The notes: generated by a model from the letters alone, not told the origin. 64,000 bases of DNA from Thermofilum uzonense (GCF_000993805.1 NZ_CP009961.1:1326453-1390452); one strand, 5' to 3'. Numbered from the stretch's first letter, positions 15,956-24,999 are shown. Program-made: numbers and translations.

Positions 15956-16201
15956 ATGAAGCACCACGCATATAAGGGGTGCATATACGTTTATGGCGAT
16001 GACTCGCTCGTCAACGTTTTCAAGGCATTACAGCCAGAAACACTTGGGACTAGAAGGTATAAGTCGAAATCTTCTGTAGAATACGAGGGGGAAATGCTTC
16101 AGGTGTGTATAGAAGCTGAACGTCTCTCCTCTTTTAGAGCGGCCTTCAACACTTTTCTAAGGCTTTTATCGATGATAGTCGAATTAGAAACGCCAGATTG
16201 A
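15956..16201 (+). CDS. pcc1: KEOPS complex subunit Pcc1
   Basis: 81 residues, the usual Pcc1 size. It has the two-strand start (GCIYVYGDDSLVNVFKALQP), the middle strand (SSVEYEGEMLQVCIEAERL) and the family helix FRAAFNTFLRLLSMI. Pcc1 is the dimerisation module of KEOPS, which makes t6A37 on ANN-decoding tRNAs; Kae1 and Bud32 are encoded at 28914-30595. I prefer ATG 15956 to a TTG two codons upstream. Confidence 0.85.
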   Translation: MKHHAYKGCIYVYGDDSLVNVFKALQPETLGTRRYKSKSSVEYEGEMLQVCIEAERLSSFRAAFNTFLRLLSMIVELETPD

Positions 16202-16253
16202 AAAACATACATATATATTCTAGGTTTTCTAAAAACTAGAACAGTGATTTAGC

Positions 16254-17366
16254 GTGGCGAATGGGCTGAGAAAGCCGAGAACATGTAATAATTGCCCGCT
16301 ATATATAGCCTCAAGGTCATACTGTCTCAAGCTAAAAACACAGGTTCCGGATCCACTACACCCTCCGTGCCTCTTTGGAGACACTCAAGCACCTCAGCCC
16401 CCCGTTCCTGAAGCAACGGCTGAACCCACATCGACACCGGTCGCAATTCCGGTTGCTAATTCTCCAGTCGAACAGGTAGCCTATGCCACACCTGTAGCCA
16501 GAGCAGAGCCCGAGGAGCCAGTGGAAGACTACTATAATCCCTCTCCGGAATACACAGGATACGAGACAGGATCCCTGGTCTCGAATACAGGGCTCATGAC
16601 ACGCCGACTAGATCTTTTCGCACCGACCGGCGTACCGGGTCTCGACGAGATCCTCGCAGGAGGTTTCCTCCGAGGTAAAACGTACCTCGTAGCTGGTGAA
16701 GCAGGCTGTGGAAAAACGATCCTCTCAGTCCAGTTTCTAATACATGGCGCTCTTCAGGGCGAGCCCGGACTATACATAGCTATTGACGAGCCTACAAATC
16801 AGCTTTTAAGGGGGCTTAGGCTCTTCGGCTGGGATTTAGGCGACCTGATATCCTCGCGTAAGTTAATGTTCCTAGATATGAGAACACACTTTAGCAAGAT
16901 ATACATGCGTGAAGAAAGGAAACATATTGAACCTCGTTACATAATCGAGCAAATACTCAACGCCGCAAAAAGGATAAATGCGAAGAGGCTCGTTATAGAC
17001 CCCATTGCGCCCCTAGTATACGGAGGCAGGGAGGAGGACGTTCTCTACGCTAGAGAGTTTCTAAGAGAAATGGTTTTTGCGATCGAGAAGACTGGAGAAC
17101 TTACAACCGTAATGACGAGTGAAATACCCACCGGCAGCTCCAAGCTGAGCAGATTCGGGGTAGAAGAGTTTCTAGCATCTGGAATAATTGTCCTTGGAAT
17201 CGAGGAGATATACGGTAACGTTGAGCGTATAATGTATATAAGGAAGGCCAGATGGGCCCCAGTAAAACCAAGCAAGTACGTCTTCGACATTGTATCGGGC
17301 AAAGGAATAGTTATAAGAGAACCGCTCAGCGAATATCTCAAAAGAGTCACGAGGGCCCGAGCCTAG
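16254..17366 (+). CDS. KaiC-like ATPase with N-terminal cysteine motif
   Basis: 370 residues. Residues 1-45 carry a putative zinc site (CNNCPLYIASRSYCLK, later CLF), then a long Pro/Ala/Glu-rich linker (about 45-110). The rest is a KaiC/RadA-type ATPase domain: GVPGLDEILAGGFLRGKTYL, Walker A GEAGCGKTILS, RLVIDPIAPLVYGG as Walker B, and TTVMTSEIP. Archaeal KaiC-like proteins are often regulatory ATPases. A partner is not evident in the neighbourhood; the NAD kinase gene follows about 45 bp later. Confidence 0.8.
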   Translation: MANGLRKPRTCNNCPLYIASRSYCLKLKTQVPDPLHPPCLFGDTQAPQPPVPEATAEPTSTPVAIPVANSPVEQVAYATPVARAEPEEPVEDYYNPSPEYTGYETGSLVSNTGLMTRRLDLFAPTGVPGLDEILAGGFLRGKTYLVAGEAGCGKTILSVQFLIHGALQGEPGLYIAIDEPTNQLLRGLRLFGWDLGDLISSRKLMFLDMRTHFSKIYMREERKHIEPRYIIEQILNAAKRINAKRLVIDPIAPLVYGGREEDVLYAREFLREMVFAIEKTGELTTVMTSEIPTGSSKLSRFGVEEFLASGIIVLGIEEIYGNVERIMYIRKARWAPVKPSKYVFDIVSGKGIVIREPLSEYLKRVTRARA

Positions 17367-17410
17367 TCAAGATTTTTTAAAACAACCAAGAATTTAATTC
17401 TAGAGCAGTT

Positions 17411-18250
17411 ATGCGTGTATGGGTAAAGTCGAGCGGTATAGACTCTAATATACTTGACTGGGTGAAAAAGTTGGATTCTTTTCTCGAGAATAACGGAGTC
17501 GAGGTTTACGTAGATCCTGTTCTAGGGCACGTGTTAAGGAGGGAGGTTCTTCCTGAGTCAGAAGCTGAGCGTGCGGATTTTGCGATAATTTTGGGAGGTG
17601 ATGGGGCTCTCTTACGCTCCGTCCAAAAGAGTAATGGCCGACTACCACCTGTAATCGGCTTCACCGTAATTGGTGTGGGTTTCTTCCTTTACTATAAAGT
17701 GGAAGACTACCCGAAAGTTCTAGCAAACATTTTTTCAGGAAAGTACGGGGTGGAAAGCGTAAGGCTTGGAGAATACGTCGCCGAGAGATTTAAGGGGGTT
17801 TTTCTCAACGAGTTATCTGTCTGGCCGCACACTGGCAGGCTAATCGAGTTCGAGGTTAGTGTGGGGGGTGAAAAACTCTACCATGCTAGATCAGACGGTA
17901 TAATAGTAGCAACAGCGGCGGGAAGCACTGCGCATGCTCTCTCATATGGCTCACCAATAATAATGCCACCTGACACTCCCGTTCTCGAGGTTGTTTTTCC
18001 CGGCGTGCTCTCACCATTGATCAAACCCTTAATAACATATTCCCATGAAATAGAGCTTCAAGTTATGACGTTACCTGCTCTCATGTCAGTTGACGGGCAA
18101 AACACTACAAACCTTGAACATGCGAGCATTATACGCGTAAAGCCCTCAGACATGGCGCTTAAACTGGTCAAAGTCAGCGATTACATGAGATCCTTCAACG
18201 AAAGGATAAGACTAAGGCTTACAGATAGAGGTCTCTCACGGATAATCTAG
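17411..18250 (+). CDS. nadK: NAD kinase
   Basis: 279 residues with the defining GGDGALLRS motif near residue 59 and the second conserved block SDGIIVATAAGSTAHALSYG, which forms the substrate pocket. It phosphorylates NAD to NADP in the cytoplasm. The 3' end overlaps the stop of the convergent gene at 18247 by a few bases. Confidence 0.93.
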   Translation: MRVWVKSSGIDSNILDWVKKLDSFLENNGVEVYVDPVLGHVLRREVLPESEAERADFAIILGGDGALLRSVQKSNGRLPPVIGFTVIGVGFFLYYKVEDYPKVLANIFSGKYGVESVRLGEYVAERFKGVFLNELSVWPHTGRLIEFEVSVGGEKLYHARSDGIIVATAAGSTAHALSYGSPIIMPPDTPVLEVVFPGVLSPLIKPLITYSHEIELQVMTLPALMSVDGQNTTNLEHASIIRVKPSDMALKLVKVSDYMRSFNERIRLRLTDRGLSRII

Positions 18251-18846
18251 GTTTTCTGGAAGATTATTCTTAGCGCCGTCTCATAATTGAGCTTGAGGGA
18301 TATCCTTCCACGATCCTCCGTCAAGAATCCCTGTTCTGACAGCTGTCTGATCGCCTCCTCCGTAGGGAGGTTTTTTGTCAGCGAGTACAACGCTATTAGG
18401 CGGCGGGCTTGAGCAGTTGCCTTTATCTCGAGAAGCTCACCGTAAAGTTTTGAAAGCTTTTCAACCATTTTCGTGAGCTGGTCCAGAGGGGCATTGGTAC
18501 GCAGCTTATCTCTAACCGCCTCTGCCTTGTACCCCTGTATCCTCAGGGTAGTTATGAGAAGCGAAAGAGGAATAGGCTGCTCAAGTCTTGACAAGGAAAA
18601 AACGGTGGAAATATCATAGTCTTTCACAAGGCCATAAGCGTAAGGCCTTCTCTTCTGATTATACAGCTCTCTGATTTTACGAATAACCTGCTCAGAGTTC
18701 TCCGACTCAGGGACAAAAACTTTAACCTTGTTAGTCTTGAGCTCGCCTAGAAAACTCTTCCCAGGCAGAATTCTCTCAAGCATCTCGAGAAACTCCAATG
18801 CTTCCTCGGGAGACGAGAAGACAAGCGTAAAGGTAGTCCCCCTCAA
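18247..18846 (-). CDS. conserved archaeal protein (DUF2067-like)
   Basis: 199 residues with an N-terminal alpha/beta half (FTLVFSSPEEALEFLEMLER) and a helical C-terminal half ending in a short helix-turn motif (ATAQARRLIALYSLTKNLPT). Length and layout recall the archaeal DUF2067 family, but I cannot verify this. It lies 3 bp downstream of csl4 and is surely cotranscribed with it, which hints at an RNA-related role. Confidence 0.65.
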   Translation of the reverse strand: MRGTTFTLVFSSPEEALEFLEMLERILPGKSFLGELKTNKVKVFVPESENSEQVIRKIRELYNQKRRPYAYGLVKDYDISTVFSLSRLEQPIPLSLLITTLRIQGYKAEAVRDKLRTNAPLDQLTKMVEKLSKLYGELLEIKATAQARRLIALYSLTKNLPTEEAIRQLSEQGFLTEDRGRISLKLNYETALRIIFQKT

Positions 18847-18849
18847 AAA

Positions 18850-19413
18850 CTAACCCCTCAGGGCGTACTTACTACTAGTCTTCCTCCGAGCCTTGGCCCT
18901 ACAAGCTGGACAGACCAACCGTAGCCCCCTCAGCTTCATGGGAGTAAGGCACTTAGGGCACCGGGCAACCAAGACGCCGTACTCCCGTCCTTTAATCGAT
19001 AACAGGTATGGTGGTCCCCCAGGTTCAGCTACATAGGCCCTAAGTATGTCCCCATAGCCTATGACGTCGTAGAGGCTTTTCACCCTTGATGAGGAGATGT
19101 TTGAAACCGTCAGTACTCCGGAGACAGGTGGCTGCAGCTCTGTTTTCTTATTTTCAACATAAAAGATCCTCACGTAAGCAACAGGGTCCCGGATGAACTC
19201 AACGCTCGCATACACTATGTCCTTCGGTGATAAGGGTAAAGCCGTACGTTTAACAGACTTTAACTCGAGGACACGGTGAATCATATCTAGTTGAGGGGTT
19301 CCGACAAGTTTAGCCTTCAAATACCCTCCATCAACATATACCCCGTACCCGGGAAGATACTCTTCTTCGACGCCTAGAGCATCTCCGGGTACAACTATGT
19401 CGCCCTCACTCAT
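18850..19413 (-). CDS. csl4: exosome subunit Csl4
   Basis: 187 residues: N-terminal domain (GDIVVPGDALGVEEEYLPGY), a central S1 fold (DIVYASVEFIRDPVAYVRIF) and a C-terminal zinc ribbon (CPKCLTPM and CPAC). Csl4 caps the archaeal RNA exosome and recruits RNA or DnaG. I start at MSEGDIV (19413); the longer frame overlaps the methyltransferase gene and has no family support. Confidence 0.9.
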   Translation of the reverse strand: MSEGDIVVPGDALGVEEEYLPGYGVYVDGGYLKAKLVGTPQLDMIHRVLELKSVKRTALPLSPKDIVYASVEFIRDPVAYVRIFYVENKKTELQPPVSGVLTVSNISSSRVKSLYDVIGYGDILRAYVAEPGGPPYLLSIKGREYGVLVARCPKCLTPMKLRGLRLVCPACRAKARRKTSSKYALRG

Positions 19414-19457
19414 ATTACCACCATAGTAATTTCTCGGGTATATATAATCAATCAGCT

Positions 19458-20078
19458 TTACACTCTCTCCAGGCGTATAACGACGACCGGAAAACAATGT
19501 CTTCTCTTCTTATGCCACTCGAACATCCACGGCAAACATATCTTCTCGCTGTAGACTTTCAATACTTTAAACCCCCAACCTATAGCATTCTCAACAACGT
19601 AATCAATACTTGATTCCTTGTGGATAGAGTAGACCACCCTCGCTACGCGAGAAGCGGTTCTCAAGAACGCCATGTCAGCCCCCCTCCTGTGAACCCCGAA
19701 AGGAGGGTTCTGTACGACCGTGTCGAATAAAAACCCTGAACGCAACGGGAGATTGTTTACGTCGGCAACAAGTGCGTCGAAGCGTATGTCAATACCGTAG
19801 TCCTTAACCCAAGTCCATGCCTGTCGGATACTCTCATCATCCACCTCGACAAGCACGACCTTATATGCGCCTAGAAGAGCAGCACCTATCCCAAGCCTTC
19901 CAGTACCCGCACCCAGGTCCGCGACAACCTTGTCAGCAATGTCCCCGAAGTGGTGTTCAGCTAGCCATAGAAGGGTTGCGGCTAGTGTTGATGGCGTAGC
20001 ATACTGTTCCAGCTCAGCTTTTGGACTCGGGTGATGAGGCACCGTGTTAAGGACACGCTCCAACTCGCGCTTAAGCAT
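19458..20078 (-). CDS. METTL5-like SAM-dependent RNA methyltransferase
   Basis: 206 residues. Motif I is VADLGAGTGRLGIGA and motif IV is NPPFG, the signature of amino-group methyltransferases acting on adenine. The N-terminus LEQYATPSTLAATLLW (Q-x-x-TP) is typical of the METTL5 group, which makes m6A in small-subunit rRNA. It lies upstream of csl4 in the same direction, consistent with an RNA-processing operon. Confidence 0.85.
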   Translation of the reverse strand: MLKRELERVLNTVPHHPSPKAELEQYATPSTLAATLLWLAEHHFGDIADKVVADLGAGTGRLGIGAALLGAYKVVLVEVDDESIRQAWTWVKDYGIDIRFDALVADVNNLPLRSGFLFDTVVQNPPFGVHRRGADMAFLRTASRVARVVYSIHKESSIDYVVENAIGWGFKVLKVYSEKICLPWMFEWHKKRRHCFPVVVIRLERV

Positions 20079-20113
20079 TCATACACTAATAGAAGTCTCG
20101 GCCTTAATTATTG

Positions 20114-20518
20114 TTATAAATGACTCTTAATGACTGATCCACCCTGCGCCACTAGGGCGGGCTCCCGGTTACCCCTCCTAGGGGTTATTCTTTGGCTCCC
20201 GGTGGTTGTCTTTTTCTTCTCGGTGGCGGCCACTACGCCTTGGTGTGTCGGTATGAAGGCTTCTATCTTGCTTGGTGCCGGCAGGGTGTAGCCGGCCTTC
20301 CTGGCAATGTTCAAGCATGCGTTTATGTCCGCGTTGGCCTCGAGGCCGCACCGGGGGCACTTGTAGAGGCCGCGGTGGATCTTGACGCCGTACTCCTGTG
20401 CCTTCTCCGCGATCCACCTCTCCCCAAAGCAACCCCCTGGGAGAGGGCTGGGCCCCGGCTCTGCGGTAAGGCTTATATAGGTGGTAAGGTTTATACCAGT
20501 GGTTCGGATCTTAATCAT
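20114..20518 (-). pseudogene. chimeric open frame ending in TnpB C-terminal fragment
   Basis: The real TnpB part is ERWIAEKAQEYGVKIHRGLY, then KCPRCGLEANADINACLNIA and RKAGYTLPAPSKIEAF. The first 33 or so residues (from MIKIRTTGINLTTYISL) come from the unrelated segment shared with 50749-50947. The frame also runs through the insertion end without the stop that relic A has. It is a mosaic, not a working nuclease: RuvC-I and -II are missing. Confidence 0.75.
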
Positions 20519-20612
20519 TGGCCCGGAGCGGGTTGGGCTCGGGCCTCATCGGGAGGACTATTTCATCACGGGCTTCATCGCCGGGGCTCAGCCCCCTCTA
20601 CTCTTTTTTTTT
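20500..20612 (+). ncRNA. candidate small RNA, copy 1
   Basis: A TATA-like box TTATATAG at 20473-20480 is followed about 27 bp later by a 110-bp stretch with no convincing ORF, ending in a hairpin GGGGCTCAGCCCC (20583-20595) and a run of nine or more T (20604-20612), a strong archaeal-style terminator. The stem GGCCC/GGGCC inside is kept in the second copy (50816-50926) although the loop differs. It has no matching known RNA family that I recognise, and the start point is inferred. Confidence 0.5.
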
Positions 20613-20636
20613 CCTAGAAGAGGATGTAGGGGCTAT

Positions 20637-20847
20637 ACAGGCTTTTCAGGTGAACCATGCAAGGAGGGCGTGGTACGCCCTGAGCGAGGCGGTCGAGGAG
20701 GTGAACATTCGACGCACACGCATCGCCTCCCTAAGGATATACGCGGCCATCCCCCCAGACTACAGGAAGACACTCGACAGCATAGAAGCGATGCTCAGAG
20801 AGCTAGAAGAGCACAGAGACACTCTTGAAAGCATCCTCGAGGAATGA
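20637..20847 (+). pseudogene. 3' part of the relic-associated coiled-coil protein gene
   Basis: Reads QAFQVNHARRAWYALSEAVE, then NIRRTRIASLRIYAAIPPDY and ends MLRELEEHRDTLESILEE. About 70 residues, closely related to the fragment in relic A. The open frame extends upstream through the T-rich terminator, but that part is not shared with relic A, so the N-terminus is artificial. Confidence 0.6.
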
Positions 20848-20963
20848 GAAGCGGGGAAGACATACTAGAACCCCAAAAATATAGATCAATTGATCTCGCG
20901 ATGTAATGAGAAACCGATTTTTGAATCAAGGAACTCCATCAAACGTGGAAGGATCCGGTAAAG

Positions 20964-22208
20964 CTACCTTTGCAAGCGGTATCTTAGTATTGCCCCAATG
21001 CCTCCAAACGTTCTAAGGAACTCTTTCCCCTCACTTGACTGGTCTGAGATCAATATTACCTCGGCTCCCCCCTGCTCGGCCAGCTCGGCCAGCTCCTCGA
21101 CAATGTCCTTGGCCTCTAGAATTTCCACTTCGCCCCCACACTTAGGACATTTAAGCAGCTGCATCTGGCCTTCACCCTGCACGGTAGTTGTAAACTCGTG
21201 CCTGCAAACCTTACAGGCTGCCTTGACGCGTGTCTTGTTAAGCGATTCCGAGATAAGCAGTTTTTCCACAGCGTTGTTCTTTAGGGCTTCTCGAACCTCC
21301 TCTTCACCATAGGTTATAAGCCCGTCGTCGCGTGAGAGGTGATACAGAAACTCATTAACAACTTCTCTCTCCCTCATAAACTGTACATCCTTTATAAGAT
21401 CCTTAGCCCTCTCGAGGAGTTCATATACACCCGCAGCCCCTCCGTAGCCTGTGTCAAATATACCGATAATCTTGTTCTTTAACTCGTAGTGCAGGTAGTC
21501 CCCCTCCGCGAACTCGTTCTTGGAGAGGCCGGGTCCCCCGATTATAATCCCCTTCAACTCGTCCTTGATTGGTAAAAGTATCTTGTTAGCGTGCTCCCCA
21601 ACTCTCTTATAAAACTCATGCACCAGTTGTTCACGGATTCGCTCAAAACGCCGAGCTGACTGTCCTCCGGCCCGGTGTTTTCCAGGTATCCCAGAGGTTA
21701 GTTCATCGACTATTTCAAGGCTTTTCCCCCGTAGGATGGCTATTGCTGCCTCATCCCTCTCGATAAGTATCAACGCATAAACATCTCTGACCTTAATCAT
21801 GTCTTCAAGAATCTCTGTGTAGAACTTCGAGTCGCAACGGTAAAGCCACACCTTTAGCTTTTGCGGAGGCTCCAATACATAGACCTCCATCTTTTCGCGG
21901 CCAGGAACATCACTCGCCGTATATCCTGCAAACATGACAAGTCCGTTAGGAGGAGTTTCCCGGAACAGTTTAAGCCTGTTAATAATCGTTGCCAGTGCAT
22001 CTAGCACGTGATGCCTCGTCGTCCTATCCTTAATGTTGGAGGCAGTAGCGTACTCATAGTTAAGCGTGTTCAAAACGTCAGCGATAGGTCTGCCGGCTGG
22101 GATATAGAGGGAGACGAGCTCAGTACCTCTCCCCTCTTTTTTCTTTAACTCTTCTATGAGCTTCTCAATCTTGTAGCGCTCGATCTCAACGTGAGTCTGC
22201 GTACTCAT
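20964..22208 (-). CDS. prf1: peptide chain release factor aRF1
   Basis: 414 residues, the normal length. The GGQ loop (GIPGKHRAGGQSARRFERIR) that triggers peptidyl-tRNA hydrolysis is intact. The stop-codon recognition loop reads TASNIKD instead of TASNIKS, while the YxCxxxF motif (YRCDSKF) is present. The C-terminal region has a CxxC zinc-type insertion (CKVC and CPKC). It is divergent from UMP kinase with about 70 bp between starts. Confidence 0.95.
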   Translation of the reverse strand: MSTQTHVEIERYKIEKLIEELKKKEGRGTELVSLYIPAGRPIADVLNTLNYEYATASNIKDRTTRHHVLDALATIINRLKLFRETPPNGLVMFAGYTASDVPGREKMEVYVLEPPQKLKVWLYRCDSKFYTEILEDMIKVRDVYALILIERDEAAIAILRGKSLEIVDELTSGIPGKHRAGGQSARRFERIREQLVHEFYKRVGEHANKILLPIKDELKGIIIGGPGLSKNEFAEGDYLHYELKNKIIGIFDTGYGGAAGVYELLERAKDLIKDVQFMREREVVNEFLYHLSRDDGLITYGEEEVREALKNNAVEKLLISESLNKTRVKAACKVCRHEFTTTVQGEGQMQLLKCPKCGGEVEILEAKDIVEELAELAEQGGAEVILISDQSSEGKEFLRTFGGIGAILRYRLQR

Positions 22209-22280
22209 TATGAACCCCTTACGCGGTTAAACAAACCTAATAAGTTTTTATTACTTTTGAGCATTTGACAAGACGAGACG

Positions 22281-22967
22281 ATGAAGAGGTTCGTTGTAAA
22301 GCTCGGGGGCAGCCTCTTATTCGACGATGATGGGTTGGTCAAGATAGACTTCGTGAAGAACACTCTTACAGTGCTTCGTGAAGCTGCTAAAGACGATACC
22401 AAGATAATCGTCGTCGTGGGGGGAGGAGTTACTGCCAGGAAGTACATACACCAAGCCCGCCCCTATGTAGAGAACGAGTCAGCCCTCGACCAGCTGGGTA
22501 TACTCGCCTCGCGTCTAAACGCTGCCTTACTCCACTCAATATATTATAAGACGTTCCCCGTTATACCTAGCTCGCTAGAGGAATTAGCCAGGATTGTTGC
22601 GTCAGCGCTCCCGGTGATATTTATGGGGGGTCTTCAACCCGGACAATCGACAACAACGGTTTCAGCACTAGCTGCCGAGGCCACTGGCAGTCAACTCATA
22701 ATCGCGACGGACGTTGAGGGGGTGTATACGGCAGACCCTAAGCGTGATCCCAGCGCCAAGCTCCTCAAAAGCGTGAGCATTGATTCCCTCATTGACATAT
22801 TTTCAAAGGTTCAGAAGGCAGGAGAATACAGGCTGTTTGACTCACTCACGCTACAGATAATTAAGAGAGCCAAGATTCATACAAGAGTTCTAAAGGGCGA
22901 CCCACCTGAAAACATAATAAGAGCCATTGAAGGCGAGGACATAGGGACTCTCATAGAGCCTGCTTGA
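22281..22967 (+). CDS. pyrH: UMP kinase (archaeal PyrH)
   Basis: 228 residues of the amino acid kinase fold: VVKLGGSLLF at the start, IVVVGGGVTAR, and IIATDVEGVYTADPKRDPSA. This combination and size match archaeal UMP kinases, which make UDP for RNA and DNA synthesis. Its last 17 bp overlap the 3' end of the convergent succinyl-CoA synthetase alpha gene. Confidence 0.93.
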   Translation: MKRFVVKLGGSLLFDDDGLVKIDFVKNTLTVLREAAKDDTKIIVVVGGGVTARKYIHQARPYVENESALDQLGILASRLNAALLHSIYYKTFPVIPSSLEELARIVASALPVIFMGGLQPGQSTTTVSALAAEATGSQLIIATDVEGVYTADPKRDPSAKLLKSVSIDSLIDIFSKVQKAGEYRLFDSLTLQIIKRAKIHTRVLKGDPPENIIRAIEGEDIGTLIEPA

Positions 22968-23823
22968 GAAGCACAGGTATCTCTTCGAGGGTACGCGCAA
23001 CCATTATCCCTGCACGCGTCAAAGCCTCAACCTTACTTTCATAAGTGCCTTGACGTCCATACACAATCGCACCAGCGTGACCCATCTTTTTTCCAGGCGG
23101 AGCGCTTCTCCCAGCTATAAAGGCAATTACGGGCTTCCTGTTCTCAGTTTTCGCGTAGAACTCCGCGAACTTCTCCTCCTTGTTTCCCCCAATCTCACCG
23201 ATCAACACGATTGCCCTAGTGGCCTGGTCCCGCTGAAACAAGAGATACACGTCCTCAAAGGAAAGACCGGTTACAGGGTCACCCCCTATACCGATAGCAG
23301 TAGAAACACCAAAACCCTGCTTGGAAAGCTCAAGCGATACCTCGTAGGTAAGGGTCCCGCTCCTAGAAACCAGTCCAACCTGGCCTGGCTTAAAATATTC
23401 ACCCGGCATTATGCCGACCTTAGCGTAGGGCGGAGTGATAACACCTGGTGTATTCGGTCCAACTATGGTAACATCACGGCTACGCGCATAGGAGACGAAT
23501 TTAAGGGTCTCATGAACAGGTATATGCTCGGTGATTACGACTATCCTCTTGATCCCAGAGTCAACCGCCTCGTAGACTGCGTCCGGTGCAGCTGGCGCCG
23601 GCACAAAAATTATAGAAGTGTTTATCTCAGGATGATTCCTCACAGCCTCGTCGACACTATCGTATACAGGGATCCCGTGAACAGTCGACCCCCTCTTTCC
23701 AGGCGAGACTCCTGCGACGATACGGGTTCCATACTTTAACATCTCTTCAGTATGCATTGCCCCCTGACGACCTGTAATACCCTGTACCACTACAACGGTG
23801 TCAGGACCCACGATTACGCCCAT
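22951..23823 (-). CDS. sucD: succinyl-CoA synthetase alpha subunit
   Basis: 290 residues. The CoA-binding Rossmann start VVVQGITGRQGAMHTEEML, the SRSGTLTYEV motif and KMGHAGAIVYG with the phosphorylated histidine are all present. With the beta subunit it interconverts succinyl-CoA and succinate with nucleotide phosphorylation. It starts 1 bp after the beta stop. A related NDP-forming acyl-CoA synthetase is an alternative specificity. Confidence 0.92.
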   Translation of the reverse strand: MGVIVGPDTVVVVQGITGRQGAMHTEEMLKYGTRIVAGVSPGKRGSTVHGIPVYDSVDEAVRNHPEINTSIIFVPAPAAPDAVYEAVDSGIKRIVVITEHIPVHETLKFVSYARSRDVTIVGPNTPGVITPPYAKVGIMPGEYFKPGQVGLVSRSGTLTYEVSLELSKQGFGVSTAIGIGGDPVTGLSFEDVYLLFQRDQATRAIVLIGEIGGNKEEKFAEFYAKTENRKPVIAFIAGRSAPPGKKMGHAGAIVYGRQGTYESKVEALTRAGIMVARTLEEIPVLLKQAL

Positions 23824-23824
23824 G

Positions 23825-24943
23825 CTATCTCACCACCTCTTTAAGAGCCTCATGGAACTCACGATACGCGGGGATACCAGCCTCGCTGAGTATCCTGCGG
23901 CCCTCCTCTTCTTTGAAGCCTGAAAGCCTGAAAACAACCTTGACATCGTTCCTCTTTGAATTCCTTAATGCCTCAAGTGCCCCTGTTGCTACCTCGTCGC
24001 AACGCGTTATGCCACCGAGAATATTTACTAGTATACGCTTTACGCTTGACTTCTCTAAGACTATTCCTAGGGCTGTTTTAACTCTCTCGGAACTAGCTCC
24101 TCCCCCAAGATCGAGGAAAAGGCCGGGCTTGGCACCTAGAGATACAACTGCGTCAAGAGTCGCCATAGTGAGGCCAGCCCCGTTGCCGATCACCGCTGTG
24201 TCCCCGTTGAGCAGGACCAGCGAGAAGCCCGCCTTCTTGGCCACGGCTTCCTCGGGCTCGAGTTCGGCTTCGTAACGCTTCTTTATCTCAGAAAGAAGCG
24301 GGTTCATGTCGAGGGCATCATCATCTACAATGGCTTTGGAGTCTAAGGCGAATATTCCCTCCTCGGTCACGGCTAGAGGATTAAGCTCGAGCAGGTGGAG
24401 ATTGTAATCCCAGAGCGTTGAGAACATGGCTCCCAGTATAACCTGTGCGGATTCATGCGGAATTCCGAGAAACGTTGCCGTACGCCGCACCATATACGCG
24501 CGTAGCCCCTCAAACGGGTCAATACGGATTCTAAGGAGCTCTCCCGAGGAAGCCTGGGACTCCACATCTATTCCACCTTCACGAGCCGCAAGCAATAGGA
24601 TCCCGGGAGGACTGTATTCTATCATCATGGACAAGTAGAGTTCTCTCTGGACACTCATACGTTTGGAAACTACGACATATCTTACCGGCTTCCCATTAAA
24701 GCTACGTGAAAGATACTCGTGGGCTAATCGTCTAGCCTCCCCGGCGTTATCGGCGAAGCCTATAAGCCCTGCCTTTGCCCTCCCCCAGCCCCTAACCTGA
24801 GCCTTGACGACATAAGGGGGAGGAAAACTGTCAAGGCATGACTCGAGGCTGTCAAGGTTTTCACTCGAGATTATACAGTGAGGCTCGACGGGGATTCCAC
24901 GCTGTGAAATAATATTCTTTATCTCGAACTCGTACGGGATCAC
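23825..24943 (-). CDS. sucC: succinyl-CoA synthetase beta subunit
   Basis: 372 residues. An ATP-grasp half (KAQVRGWGRAKAGLIGFADN) is followed by LLELNPLAVTEEGIFALDSK and the C-terminal CoA-ligase domain (LDLGGGASSERV, LVNILGGITRCDEVATG). The subunit is slightly shorter than bacterial SucC but complete. Cotranscribed with sucD; the promoter lies in the AT-rich gap near 24950-24980. Confidence 0.92.
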   Translation of the reverse strand: MIPYEFEIKNIISQRGIPVEPHCIISSENLDSLESCLDSFPPPYVVKAQVRGWGRAKAGLIGFADNAGEARRLAHEYLSRSFNGKPVRYVVVSKRMSVQRELYLSMMIEYSPPGILLLAAREGGIDVESQASSGELLRIRIDPFEGLRAYMVRRTATFLGIPHESAQVILGAMFSTLWDYNLHLLELNPLAVTEEGIFALDSKAIVDDDALDMNPLLSEIKKRYEAELEPEEAVAKKAGFSLVLLNGDTAVIGNGAGLTMATLDAVVSLGAKPGLFLDLGGGASSERVKTALGIVLEKSSVKRILVNILGGITRCDEVATGALEALRNSKRNDVKVVFRLSGFKEEEGRRILSEAGIPAYREFHEALKEVVR

Positions 24944-24999
24944 GAATTAATTACACAAGTAAATTTTAATATAATTTTAGCAGGTAACCCCGCTCCTTG

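Larger units (their letters stand above)
20139..20868. mobile_element. insertion relic B with both conserved ends and an ncRNA-like cargo
   Basis: Left end CCACCCTGCG with the conserved GGGCGGGCTCCCGG and hairpin; right end AGCGGGGAAGACATACTAG at 20850-20868. Inside, from left to right: the TnpB 3' fragment (leftward), a roughly 200-bp segment also found at 50749-50947, and the 3' part of the coiled-coil gene (rightward). It lies between the methyltransferase and aRF1 genes without breaking either. Confidence 0.72.

Noticed and set aside
20510-20600. C/D box sRNA on the minus strand of the shared segment
   Set aside because: GTGATGA and CTGA motifs exist but in the wrong order for C-D'-C'-D, so I kept only the general RNA call on the plus strand.
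20192-20617. 141-codon plus-strand frame through relic B
   Set aside because: It is antisense to the TnpB fragment and then crosses unrelated segments; the shared peptide with relic A only reflects DNA similarity.
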